The notes: generated from the sequence alone by a model not told the origin. A stretch of 64,000 bases of DNA from Prevotella communis (GCF_022024115.1 NZ_CP091792.1:2480001-2544000), one strand, 5' to 3'. Counted from the stretch's first letter, positions 1 to 7,359 are shown. Made by a program: numbers and translations.

Positions 1-675
1 CCCACAGAAACCGCCTCTCTCATCAACGACCTCATCCTGCGTTCGCAGGAGCTCCTCGCCCAGCACCCTTTCAACCAGGCGCGTGCTGCCCGTGGTGAGC
101 GTCAGGCCAACAGCATCTGGCCTTGGAGCGGCGGCTATCGTCCTTCCATGCAGACCCTCATGCAGCAGTACCCCCAGGTAAAGACGGGAGCTGTCATCTC
201 GGCTGTCGATCTTATTCAGGGTATTGGCAAATATGCCGGCCTGCGCATCATCAAGGTGCCCGGTGCCACCGGACTGGCCGACACTAACTACGAAGGCAAG
301 GCGCAGGCTGCCATCGACGCCCTGCAGACTGATGACTTCGTATTTGTGCATGTAGAGGCTACTGACGAGGCTGGCCATGATGGCGACCTCGACCTGAAGC
401 TCAAGGCTATCGACTACCTGGACCAGCGCCTCATCAAGCCCATCTTCGAGGCCACCGAACAGATGAGCGAACCTGTATGCATCGCCATCCTGCCCGATCA
501 CCCCACACCCGTTGAGCAGCGCATCCATGTCAACGAGCCAGTGCCTTTCCTTATATATTATAAAGGTATAGAGCCCGACGCTGTGGAGCACTATGATGAG
601 GAGGCATGCGTCACTGGCAGTTATGGACTATTGCGCCTCCAGCAGTTCATGCAAGAATTCATGAGAATCAATTAG
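1..675 (+). CDS. apgM: ApgM-like cofactor-independent phosphoglycerate mutase family protein, 5' end missing
   Basis: The reading frame is open from base 1, so the N-terminal part lies outside the window; 224 residues of a family usually near 400 are present. The sequence matches the archaeal-type 2,3-bisphosphoglycerate-independent phosphoglycerate mutase of the alkaline phosphatase superfamily; metal-binding-type motifs are visible (VEATDEAGHDGD and ILPDHPTP). It is followed after 35 bases by thrC. In Bacteroidota this gene sits in a thrA-apgM-thrC operon and has been proposed to replace the missing homoserine kinase ThrB, so the likely role is phosphorylation of homoserine for threonine synthesis rather than glycolysis. 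That role is inference from position; the family assignment is firm. Confidence 0.85.
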   Translation, partial: PTETASLINDLILRSQELLAQHPFNQARAARGERQANSIWPWSGGYRPSMQTLMQQYPQVKTGAVISAVDLIQGIGKYAGLRIIKVPGATGLADTNYEGKAQAAIDALQTDDFVFVHVEATDEAGHDGDLDLKLKAIDYLDQRLIKPIFEATEQMSEPVCIAILPDHPTPVEQRIHVNEPVPFLIYYKGIEPDAVEHYDEEACVTGSYGLLRLQQFMQEFMRIN

Positions 676-710
676 AATTATCAATTATCCATTGTCCATT
701 ATCAATTCAT
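676..710 (+). repeat. Five-unit heptamer array (AATTATC type) filling the apgM-thrC gap
   Basis: The whole intergenic gap, from the base after the apgM stop to the base before the thrC ATG, is five 7-base units: AATTATC, AATTATC, CATTGTC, CATTATC, AATTCAT. No Shine-Dalgarno-like sequence is present, so thrC would be translated from an A/T-rich leader. A very similar five-unit array precedes aguA at 3447-3481. Confidence 0.8.
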
Positions 711-2141
711 ATGAAATACTATAGCACCAATGGAAAAGCCCCTGTGGCAGATCTTCGCAAAGCCGTGGTAAAAGGCTTGGCAGAAGACCGCGGACTCTAT
801 ATGCCTGAGGTTATCAACAAACTGCCTCAGCAGTTCTTCACCGACATGCCGAAGATGAAGTTCCAGGGCATCGCTTTCAATGTGGCCAGTGCCTTTTTTG
901 GCGACGATGTAGACCTCGACAGTCTGCAGGACCTGGTATACGACACCCTGCAGTTCCCTTGTCCCGTGGTCAAGGTCAAGGAAAGCATCTACTCCCTCGA
1001 ACTCTTCCACGGTCCCACCCTGGCCTTCAAGGATGTAGGTGCCCGCTTCATGGCTCGCCTCCTGCAGTATTTCCTGCGTCGTGGCGGTTCCGTATGTGGC
1101 GACGGTTCCGTATGTGGCGACGGTTCCGTATGTGGCGACGGTTACGTATGTGGCGACGGTTCCGTATGTGGCTGTGGTACAGCCACCAAATCCAAATCCG
1201 TCAACGTCCTCGTTGCCACCTCTGGCGACACCGGTTCTGCCGTGGCCAATGGTTTCCTGGGCGTCGATGGTATCCATGTCTATGTGCTCTATCCCAAGGG
1301 CAAGGTATCACCTATCCAAGAGTGCCAGTTCACCACGTTGGGCAAGAACATCACTGCCATTGAGGTCGATGGTGTCTTCGACGACTGTCAGGCTCTGGTC
1401 AAGAGCGCCTTCATGGACAAGGAACTCAACGAGCACATGATGCTCACCTCGGCCAACTCCATCAACGTGGCGCGTTTCCTGCCCCAGGCATTCTATTACT
1501 TCAATGCCGTGGCACAACTCATGGCCCTTGGCCACAACCCCGAAGACATCGTTATCTGCGTGCCATCAGGCAACTTCGGCAACATCTGTGCCGCCCTGTT
1601 TGGCCATCAGATGGGCATGCCCGTGAAGCGCTTCATTGCTGCCAACAATGCCAACGATATCTTCTTCAACTATCTGCAGACGGGCCAGTACAATCCCAAG
1701 CCCTCTAAGCAGACATTGGCTAACGCTATGGACGTGGGCGATCCCTCAAACTTTGCCCGTATCATCAACCTCTATTCTGAGAATGGCAAACTGTCGCCCG
1801 AGGAGACCCACAAGCGCATCACCAGCCTCATCAGCGGTGCCACCTATAGCGACGAACAGATTCGCGAGACCATGCGCCAGTGCTACAAGGAGACGGGCTA
1901 TATCCTCGATCCTCACGGAGCATGCGGCTATCGCGCCCTCGAGGAACAGCTCAAGCCCGGCGAGATTGGCGTCTTCTGCGAGACAGCCCATCCCGCGAAG
2001 TTCAAGGAGAAGGTGGACGATATCCTGGGCATCGACGTAGCCATCCCCGAACGCCTTGCCGCCTTTATGAAGGGCGAGAAGCAGAGCGTCCCCATGACAA
2101 AGGCTTTCGCCGACTTTAAGGCTTATCTCTTAAAGCAGTAA
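711..2141 (+). CDS. thrC: Threonine synthase with an in-frame tandem-repeat insert
   Basis: Threonine synthase converts O-phosphohomoserine to threonine with pyridoxal phosphate. The start at 711 (MKYYSTNGKAP) is chosen because it directly follows the repeat array after apgM and matches the family N-terminus; an upstream in-frame ATG at 606 lies inside apgM. Visible features are the PLP lysine in AFKDVGARF (Lys107), the phosphate-binding VATSGDTGSA motif and a serine/glycine loop VPSGNFGN. The protein is 476 residues, roughly 40 longer than is usual, and the excess is explained by a cysteine/glycine-rich insert at about residues 126-160, just after the PLP-lysine helix, made of five GSVCGD-like hexapeptides. 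Everything on both sides is intact and in frame. The 3' end overlaps the convergent permease gene by 19 bases. Confidence 0.95.
   Translation: MKYYSTNGKAPVADLRKAVVKGLAEDRGLYMPEVINKLPQQFFTDMPKMKFQGIAFNVASAFFGDDVDLDSLQDLVYDTLQFPCPVVKVKESIYSLELFHGPTLAFKDVGARFMARLLQYFLRRGGSVCGDGSVCGDGSVCGDGYVCGDGSVCGCGTATKSKSVNVLVATSGDTGSAVANGFLGVDGIHVYVLYPKGKVSPIQECQFTTLGKNITAIEVDGVFDDCQALVKSAFMDKELNEHMMLTSANSINVARFLPQAFYYFNAVAQLMALGHNPEDIVICVPSGNFGNICAALFGHQMGMPVKRFIAANNANDIFFNYLQTGQYNPKPSKQTLANAMDVGDPSNFARIINLYSENGKLSPEETHKRITSLISGATYSDEQIRETMRQCYKETGYILDPHGACGYRALEEQLKPGEIGVFCETAHPAKFKEKVDDILGIDVAIPERLAAFMKGEKQSVPMTKAFADFKAYLLKQ
1086..1175 (+). repeat. 18-bp tandem repeat, five copies, inside thrC
   Basis: The unit ggttccgtatgtggcgac occurs at 1086-1103, 1104-1121 and 1122-1139 exactly, then at 1140-1157 with one change (c to a) and at 1158-1175 with a diverged end. 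It encodes (GSVCGD)3-GYVCGD-GSVCGC. Being a multiple of three, copy-number change would lengthen or shorten the protein without a frameshift. Confidence 0.95.
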
Positions 2142-2842
2142 AGGGCTACGATGGCTGCTACCACCGTCGACACGAAGGCAGCCATCATCAGTAAAATCAT
2201 CACGACAACTGCCGTGGCAGGCGATACGCCGCCCAGCAACATACCTACAAAGAGCAATGGCATGGTCACCAACAGGGGCTGTGCCATTGTTCGTAGCTGG
2301 GGCTGTACGGTGGCTCTCAGGGCTCTGCGCACGCTGGGCATCAGCGACTCCAGCAACGTGGCACCGTTGGCCTGCATATACAGGCGGTGTGCTTCCGTAT
2401 GCGTCAGACTGCGCTGATAGGTCTGCAGCGTCTCCTTCACAGCCACCACCAGATGAGTCACCATCACTGCCGTTATGGGGATAAAGAACCGGCCTGGCAT
2501 GCAGAGCATCATCACGCCGCTACCAATCAGCGTGCCTGCCGTCAAGGCAGCCACCACAGACGTCAGCATCTGCTTCCATGTCTTCCGCATCTTGTACAGA
2601 CACCAGCCTGTGGCCAGGGCTATCAGAACCACCAACCACAGCATATCTGCCCACCAGGCGTTCGCTTTACAGGCCGTCCAGGCAATGATGCCTATCACTG
2701 CCATCTGACCTGCCATCAGGCCAAACACCCGCAGCACGCGCGCCATCTCCTTACGGTCTATCAACCAATAGACGGCTACTGATGCCAATAGCAACACCAC
2801 CAACAGGCTCACGCCCCAAAACGATATATCTGAGCTCATCAT
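2123..2842 (-). CDS. FetB-like (UPF0014) ABC transporter permease
   Basis: A 239-residue integral membrane protein with about seven hydrophobic segments and the conserved core of the FetB/YbbM family (motifs such as GSGVMM, FFIPITAVMV and the GATLLESLMPSVRRALRAT stretch). Family members are permease subunits of a transporter implicated in iron export and peroxide resistance in Escherichia coli. The ATP-binding partner gene ends 16 bases upstream, so the two form an operon. The partner has lost its nucleotide-binding motifs, which puts transport activity in doubt. Substrate is not visible from sequence. Confidence 0.85.
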   Translation of the reverse strand: MMSSDISFWGVSLLVVLLLASVAVYWLIDRKEMARVLRVFGLMAGQMAVIGIIAWTACKANAWWADMLWLVVLIALATGWCLYKMRKTWKQMLTSVVAALTAGTLIGSGVMMLCMPGRFFIPITAVMVTHLVVAVKETLQTYQRSLTHTEAHRLYMQANGATLLESLMPSVRRALRATVQPQLRTMAQPLLVTMPLLFVGMLLGGVSPATAVVVMILLMMAAFVSTVVAAIVALYCFKR

Positions 2843-2858
2843 TTCTTTTCTGTCTTTT

Positions 2859-3419
2859 TTATAGTTCTATCACGTTATCACTCACACGCAGTATATCCTC
2901 ATCATCACTGCTCACAATGACGATATGTCCGTCGCGCGCCTGCTGACGCAGATAATCGGCCGAGAGCACATGCGGCTGGTCCACCAGCAGGATGGGTCGC
3001 TTTCTCAGCACCGCCACGGCCAGTAGCTGCGCTTTCTTCCTTGGAGCCATCGTGCGTCTTATTTCCTCCTCCAGCAGTCCGTTGGAGATAGCCGCATCCC
3101 TGTTCTCCTTCCATTCAAACACCTCCTGCACCGTAGGTGGTTCATACACCGTCACCTCACCGTCGGCCACCAGTTCCTCAGGCACATAGGCCATCATCCT
3201 TCTCAGCGTCTTCACGGTCTGCCTGTTCAGCGGTTCCCCGTCAATACTGATGAAGCCGCTTCTCACGGGCGACAGTCCCAGCATGGCCAGGAGCAGATGC
3301 GAGCGCACCTCCCGACTGTCTCCCGTCAGGCATGTCACCTCGCCTTCCTTAGCCATCATCGACACCGTCTTTGAGGCTCCTTCTACCACCACATCATTCA
3401 GTTCCAGCATACCATTCAT
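2859..3419 (-). CDS. Degenerate FetA-like ABC transporter ATP-binding protein
   Basis: The fold of an ABC ATPase is recognisable over 186 residues and pairs with the FetB-like permease downstream. All three ATP motifs are altered: the Walker A position reads TGDSREVRS without the invariant GK, the LSGGQ signature is replaced by a short basic stretch (APRKKAQL), and Walker B reads ILLVDQP with glutamine in place of the catalytic glutamate. The protein is also about 30 residues shorter than usual. The frame is intact without stops, so this is not simple decay. It may be a non-hydrolysing structural subunit, or a gene in early loss. Start may be Met1 or Met4 (3410). Confidence 0.75.
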   Translation of the reverse strand: MNGMLELNDVVVEGASKTVSMMAKEGEVTCLTGDSREVRSHLLLAMLGLSPVRSGFISIDGEPLNRQTVKTLRRMMAYVPEELVADGEVTVYEPPTVQEVFEWKENRDAAISNGLLEEEIRRTMAPRKKAQLLAVAVLRKRPILLVDQPHVLSADYLRQQARDGHIVIVSSDDEDILRVSDNVIEL

Positions 3420-3446
3420 TAGTTTATGGCCACAAAAGTACTAAAT

Positions 3447-3481
3447 AATTATCAATTATCAATTGTGAATTATCAATTATT
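3447..3481 (+). repeat. Five-unit heptamer array (AATTATC type) upstream of aguA
   Basis: Units AATTATC, AATTATC, AATTGTG, AATTATC, AATTATT run directly up to the aguA promoter and cover its -33 region. The order of exact and changed units closely parallels the array at 676-710. Confidence 0.8.
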
Positions 3482-3484
3482 TCG

Positions 3485-3492
3485 TAACTTTG
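3485..3492 (+). promoter_or_regulatory. Promoter -7 element of aguA (TAACTTTG)
   Basis: TAACTTTG matches the Bacteroidota TAnnTTTG element. It ends 4 bases before the ATG at 3497, so the aguA transcript would be nearly leaderless, or translation starts at the next ATG at 3518. Confidence 0.6.
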
Positions 3493-3496
3493 CACC

Positions 3497-4582
3497 ATGA
3501 ATACGAAAAAAAGACGCATGCAGGCCGAGTGGGAACCCCAGAGCATGGTACAGCTCACCTGGCCTCACAAGGACACCGACTGGGCCCCTATCCTGCCCGA
3601 GATTACCGCTGTCTACGAGGAGATGGCGCGAGAAATCTGTAAGCGTGAGGCCCTGCTCATAGTGGCCCCTGAGAGCCTCACATCAGACATCAAACATCTT
3701 ACATCAAACATCTTACATCTAACATCTAATGACACCTGGGCGCGCGACCACGGCTTCATTACCGTAGAGGAAACCACCGCCCTCAGCCCTCAGACATCAG
3801 ACATCAGACATCAGCCCTCTGACATCGTCCTTCTCGATTTCAAGTTCAACGGCTGGGGTGAGAAGTTCGAGGCCAATCTGGATAATCAGATCAACAAGCA
3901 CCTCTACGACCAAGGCATCGTTAAGGGCAAGTACGAGTCCCACCTCGACTTCGTCCTCGAGGGCGGCTCTATCGAGAGCGATGGCAAGGGCACCATTTTC
4001 ACAACGACCTGTTGCCTCATGGCGCCTCATCGCAACCAGCCCCTCACGCAGGCCCAGATTGAAGCCCGCCTCAAGGAATATCTCGGTGCCGAGCGCGTTG
4101 TATGGCTCAACCACGGCAGCCTCATTGGCGATGATACCGATGGCCATATCGATACCCTGGTACGCATCTGTCCAGACGACACCATCGTCTATACCGGTGG
4201 CGATGCCGACCATCCTGATTTGGCACTGATGGAAGAAGAGTTGCGTGCACTTCGCACCCTTGAGGGCCGTCCTTACCGCCTTCTGAAGCTCCCCCTCCCC
4301 CGTCCTATCTATGATCCTCCCGTGGCCGAAGGTAGTGTGGTCAGCGATTCCGTCGCTGACAGTGACCGTCTCCCCGCCACCTATGCCAACTATCTGGTCA
4401 TCAATGGTGCCGTCCTGGTGCCCACCTATGCCCAGCCCGACCTCGACGCCGAGGCCCTCCGTATCATTGGCGAGGCCTATCCCGACCGCGAGATTATCGG
4501 CATCGACTGTCGTGCCGTCATCAAGCAGCACGGCTCCCTCCATTGCTGCACCATGCAGTACTATCCATGCCCCCTAAGTTAG
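3497..4582 (+). CDS. aguA: Agmatine deiminase
   Basis: Agmatine deiminase hydrolyses agmatine to N-carbamoylputrescine and ammonia, the step before AguB in the arginine-decarboxylase route to putrescine. Family landmarks are AEWEPQSMVQLTWPH near the N-terminus, NDTWARDHGF, LDFKFNGWG, the VLEGGSIE loop, DDTDGHIDT and the catalytic Cys350 in SLHCCTMQ. Two low-complexity stretches at about residues 62-78 and 97-108 are encoded by ACATCNN heptamer repeats yet the frame is kept. The last residues (PLS and the stop) are encoded by the left inverted repeat of the DUF559 element that separates this gene from aguB. Start may be 3497 or 3518, because the promoter lies immediately upstream. Confidence 0.95.
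   Translation: MNTKKRRMQAEWEPQSMVQLTWPHKDTDWAPILPEITAVYEEMAREICKREALLIVAPESLTSDIKHLTSNILHLTSNDTWARDHGFITVEETTALSPQTSDIRHQPSDIVLLDFKFNGWGEKFEANLDNQINKHLYDQGIVKGKYESHLDFVLEGGSIESDGKGTIFTTTCCLMAPHRNQPLTQAQIEARLKEYLGAERVVWLNHGSLIGDDTDGHIDTLVRICPDDTIVYTGGDADHPDLALMEEELRALRTLEGRPYRLLKLPLPRPIYDPPVAEGSVVSDSVADSDRLPATYANYLVINGAVLVPTYAQPDLDAEALRIIGEAYPDREIIGIDCRAVIKQHGSLHCCTMQYYPCPLS
3680..3728 (+). repeat. Seven-unit ACATCNN heptamer array inside aguA
   Basis: Seven 7-base units run without interruption: acatcag, acatcaa, acatctt, acatcaa, acatctt, acatcta, acatcta. A second short run, three units of acatcag, lies at 3794-3814 in the same gene. Seven is not a multiple of three, so a gain or loss of one unit would shift the aguA frame. 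Confidence 0.9.
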
Positions 4583-4600
4583 GGGGTTGGGGGTCTGAAC
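4570..4600 (+). repeat. Left inverted repeat of the DUF559 element
   Basis: Begins with the palindrome ccccctaagttaggggg followed by ttgggggt. It carries the aguA stop codon at 4580-4582. Confidence 0.9.
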
Positions 4601-4616
4601 AAACAAATAATGTATT

Positions 4617-4982
4617 ATGAATTATTCCAACCATCCGGTCACAAAGGAATTTCGTCAACTGCAAAGAAAATACCCTACCCCCGCAGAGCACCGACTATGG
4701 ACAAGACTACGCAACCGCCAAGTTGATGGTTACAAGTTCAGAAGGCAACATGGTTTTGGACCATATATTATGGACTTCTATTGTCCCCAGCTCAGATTAT
4801 GTATTGAAGTAGATGGAAGTATACACGATACACAAGAGTGCACTATAAAAGATGCTGATAGAACAGCTTTCTTAAATGAAAACAGAATTGTGGTTATTCG
4901 ATTCACAAATGAAGAAATTGAAACAACCATTGATAATGTTATTGAAAGAATAAAAGAAATAATTAAAGAGAGATTATCATGA
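4617..4982 (+). CDS. DUF559 (Vsr-like fold) endonuclease-domain protein
   Basis: A 121-residue protein of the DUF559 family, small proteins with a Vsr/PD-(D/E)XK-like nuclease fold. Visible family features are the N-terminal TPAEHRLWTRLRNRQ, YKFRRQHGFGPYIMDFYCP (with the likely metal-binding aspartate in IMDFYC) and LCIEVDGSIH. It begins 34 bases after the aguA stop and its TGA overlaps the ATG of aguB by 4 bases (ATGA), so aguB translation is probably coupled to it. It is the only gene in an element bounded by 31-bp inverted repeats. Its base composition is much more A/T-rich than its neighbours, consistent with recent arrival. Role in mobility or DNA cleavage is inferred. Confidence 0.85.
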   Translation: MNYSNHPVTKEFRQLQRKYPTPAEHRLWTRLRNRQVDGYKFRRQHGFGPYIMDFYCPQLRLCIEVDGSIHDTQECTIKDADRTAFLNENRIVVIRFTNEEIETTIDNVIERIKEIIKERLS

Positions 4983-5878
4983 ATAAAAAATGTTCAAACC
5001 CCCAACCCCCTAACTTAGGGGGCCTTAAAATAGGATTTCTTCAGCAACACAACACATCCAATGTTGTCAACAATATCGAGCGCCTCTGCGATGGCATCCG
5101 TGACCTCGCCAAGCGCGGTGCAGAACTCGTTGTTCTGCAGGAGCTCCACAACTCCCTCTATTTCTGTCAGATAGAGGATGTCAACCTCTTCGACCTGGCC
5201 GAACCCATCCCAGGTCCCTCCACCGACATCTATGGCCGCGTAGCCAAGGAATGCGGCATCGTGCTCGTCACCTCCCTTTTCGAGCGCCGTGCCCCCGGTC
5301 TCTACCATAACACCGCCGTTGTCTTCGAGAAAGACGGCACCATTGCCGGCAAATACCGCAAGATGCATATCCCCGACGACCCCGGCTATTATGAGAAGTT
5401 CTATTTCACCCCTGGTGACCTCGGCTTCGAGCCCATCCAGACCTCTGTAGGCCGTCTTGGCGTCCTCGTCTGCTGGGACCAGTGGTATCCCGAGGCAGCC
5501 CGTCTCATGGCCCTTGCCGGTGCCGAGCTCCTCATCTACCCCACCGCCATCGGCTTCGACCCCAACGACACCCCCGACGAGCAGGAGCGCCAGCGTATGG
5601 CCTGGCAGACCGTGATGCGTGGCCATGCCGTGGCCAACGGACTCCCGGTCGTTGCCGTCAATCGTGTAGGCGATGAAGACGGCGTTCCCTTCTGGGGCAC
5701 CAGCTTCGTCTGCGGTCCTCAGGGTGAACTCTATTATGAGGCATCAACCACCGACGAGGAAAGCATCATCGTAGATATTGACATGAAGCGATCCGAACAG
5801 GTACGCCGCTGGTGGCCCTTCCTCCGCGACCGTCGCATCGAGGCCTATGGCGACCTCACCAAGCGATTCTGCGACTGA
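4979..5878 (+). CDS. aguB: N-carbamoylputrescine amidase with element-encoded N-terminus
   Basis: This nitrilase-superfamily amidase converts N-carbamoylputrescine to putrescine, carbon dioxide and ammonia, completing the pathway begun by AguA. The catalytic Glu-Lys-Cys triad is visible: Glu55 in VVLQELHNS, the lysine in YRKMHIPDD and the cysteine in VLVCWDQWYPEA. Normal family members start at about the equivalent of residue 16 (LKIGFLQQ). Residues 1-4 come from the end of the DUF559 gene and 5-15 from the right inverted repeat of the element, so the original start codon has been replaced. The ATG overlaps the DUF559 stop. The extension precedes the first beta strand and probably does not destroy activity, but that is inference. 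Confidence 0.95.
   Translation: MNKKCSNPQPPNLGGLKIGFLQQHNTSNVVNNIERLCDGIRDLAKRGAELVVLQELHNSLYFCQIEDVNLFDLAEPIPGPSTDIYGRVAKECGIVLVTSLFERRAPGLYHNTAVVFEKDGTIAGKYRKMHIPDDPGYYEKFYFTPGDLGFEPIQTSVGRLGVLVCWDQWYPEAARLMALAGAELLIYPTAIGFDPNDTPDEQERQRMAWQTVMRGHAVANGLPVVAVNRVGDEDGVPFWGTSFVCGPQGELYYEASTTDEESIIVDIDMKRSEQVRRWWPFLRDRRIEAYGDLTKRFCD
4992..5022 (-). repeat. Right inverted repeat of the DUF559 element
   Basis: Reverse complement of 4570-4600 with one mismatch. It is translated as residues 5-15 of AguB. Confidence 0.9.
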
Positions 5879-5955
5879 ATAAATTATCTTGGTAACCTTT
5901 TTATCTAAGGAATTAAACAGATACAGTAATTCCATTTTTAAGACAATAATATATC

Positions 5956-6855
5956 ATGAAGAAAAAGTTAGTCTCACTTTTCGCCCTGATGTTCATGACA
6001 ACGCTGGGTGCACATGCCGATATTGACATCAACGAAACTAACTTTCCCGACAGGAAGTTCCGCAAATTCCTGTTAGCCCAGACGTATGGCGCTGACGGCA
6101 AACTGACGCCAGAGGAAATTGACGGTGTGACGAGTATGAAAGTGCAGTTTATGGAAATCCAGAGCCTGAAGGGCATAGAGCACTTCACGGCGCTGACAAG
6201 CCTGAAATGCAGCTTCAACCTGCTGAAGACGCTCGACCTGACGCAGAACACGGCGCTGGAAGAACTCCTCTGCGACAACAACCTGCTGACGGCTCTCGAC
6301 CTGACGAAGAACACGGCGCTGACAAGACTCTTCTGCTACGAAAACAACATCCTATCGATCGACCTGTCGCAGAATACGGAACTGGAAACCCTGTCGTGCA
6401 GCGAAAACCAGCTGAGGACGCTCGACCTGTCGAAGAACACGGTGCTGTCATGGGTGAATTGCTCCAACAATCTGCTGACGGCTCTCGACCTGTCGCAGAA
6501 CGCGGCGCTTGAGGAGCTGAACATTTCTCTGAACCAGATAAAGGGCGAGACAATGGACGCATTGGTAGCGAGCCTGCCTGCCGTATCTAAAGGCAAACTG
6601 TATGCTATCTATAACAAACAGGATCAGAACGAGATAACCACCACGCAGGTGACGGCCGCTAATGCCAATGGCTGGACGATATACACCTACGACGGTAACG
6701 ACTGGAAGGTGTATGCAGATCCTACCGCCGTGCAGAATGTAAAGGCTGCTGCTAACGACACTTCCGCTAACAAGAAGAAATACTTCAAGGACGGAAAAAT
6801 TGTCATCGAGGCTAACGGCAAGGAGTTTGACGCTGCCGGAGCACAAGTGAAGTAG
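5956..6855 (+). CDS. Secreted leucine-rich repeat protein
   Basis: The protein starts with a clear signal peptide (MKKKLVSLFALMFMTTLGAHA) and is 299 residues long. From about residue 65 to 195 it consists of some six leucine-rich repeats of about 21 residues with the pattern TALDLSxNTALxxLxCxxN, the cysteine-containing type common in Bacteroidota surface proteins. The C-terminal 35 residues (ending KIVIEANGKEFDAAGAQVK) form a short lysine-rich beta module seen at the ends of many Prevotella exported proteins, possibly a sorting or structural tail. A likely location is periplasm or cell surface; the ligand is unknown. It stands alone between aguB and the convergent bcp gene. No convincing promoter was found in the 77-base upstream gap. 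Confidence 0.8.
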   Translation: MKKKLVSLFALMFMTTLGAHADIDINETNFPDRKFRKFLLAQTYGADGKLTPEEIDGVTSMKVQFMEIQSLKGIEHFTALTSLKCSFNLLKTLDLTQNTALEELLCDNNLLTALDLTKNTALTRLFCYENNILSIDLSQNTELETLSCSENQLRTLDLSKNTVLSWVNCSNNLLTALDLSQNAALEELNISLNQIKGETMDALVASLPAVSKGKLYAIYNKQDQNEITTTQVTAANANGWTIYTYDGNDWKVYADPTAVQNVKAAANDTSANKKKYFKDGKIVIEANGKEFDAAGAQVK

Positions 6856-6868
6856 CGACAGAGAGTAG

Positions 6869-7336
6869 TCAAAGAACCGTCTCGTGATTATCCAAAATTT
6901 GCTCAGCGTGTTCCTTGGTCTTCACCTGCTTCCCTGCAAATATCTTCTCGATGATGCCTTCCTCGTTGATGATAAAAGTAGTGCGTATGGTACCCATCGT
7001 CTTCTTGCCATACATATTCTTCTCACCCCAAGCACCCATCGCCTCCAGCAATTCATGATTGATGTCAGCAATCAAGGGGAACGGCAACTGGAACTTCTCC
7101 TTAAACTTCACGTGCGAAGCAGCCGAGTCTTTGCTCACACCAACCACCTCATAGTCCCTACCCTGCAGTTCGCTGTAGTGGTCGCGCAAGCTGCAAGCCT
7201 CTGCGGTACATCCACTCGTATTGTCCTTCGGGTAGAAGTATAGCACCAGCTTCCTACCCTTGTAATCACTCAGACGGATGTCCCGTCCCTGTTCGTCCTT
7301 GCCCAGAATCTCGGGCGCTTTGTCTCCAATAGTCAT
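6869..7336 (-). CDS. bcp: Bcp-type thioredoxin-dependent peroxiredoxin
   Basis: A peroxiredoxin of the Bcp/PrxQ type reduces hydroperoxides using thioredoxin. The peroxidatic cysteine is in FYPKDNTSGCTAEACSLRD, which also has the second cysteine five residues on, typical of the two-cysteine PrxQ subgroup. Start at 7336 (MTIGDKAPE) is chosen because it begins with the family N-terminus and has AGGAAG about 8 bases upstream; 7342 is possible, and a longer frame to 7411 lies in the NUDIX gene. It is the last gene of a vsr-NUDIX-bcp run, 17-23 bases after the NUDIX stop. All family parts are present in 155 residues. Confidence 0.93.
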   Translation of the reverse strand: MTIGDKAPEILGKDEQGRDIRLSDYKGRKLVLYFYPKDNTSGCTAEACSLRDHYSELQGRDYEVVGVSKDSAASHVKFKEKFQLPFPLIADINHELLEAMGAWGEKNMYGKKTMGTIRTTFIINEEGIIEKIFAGKQVKTKEHAEQILDNHETVL

Positions 7337-7359
7337 AATCATTTCTTCCTGATTTCGTC

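Larger units (their letters stand above)
4570..5022 (+). mobile_element. 453-bp DUF559 mini-element with 31-bp inverted-repeat ends, inserted between aguA and aguB
   Basis: The ends are 4570-4600 and 4992-5022, inverted repeats matching at 30 of 31 positions. Each end itself contains a 17-base palindrome (ccccctaagttaggggg). Between them is a single DUF559 endonuclease gene. The left end encodes the last residues and stop of aguA; the 3' end of the DUF559 gene and the right end encode the first 15 residues of aguB. The body is A/T-rich compared with the G/C-rich flanking genes. No target duplication can be identified outside the ends. The combination of terminal repeats, a nuclease gene and insertion into an operon supports mobility, but transposition itself is inferred. 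Confidence 0.7.

Noticed and set aside
702..1277. 191-codon minus-strand frame and two overlapping + frames across the thrC repeat
   Set aside because: The 18-bp repeat opens every frame; thrC in frame with conserved motifs explains the DNA.
3797..4543. 248-codon minus-strand frame opposite aguA
   Set aside because: Shadow of aguA, which has full family motifs.
5015..5626. 203-codon minus-strand frame opposite aguB
   Set aside because: Shadow of aguB.
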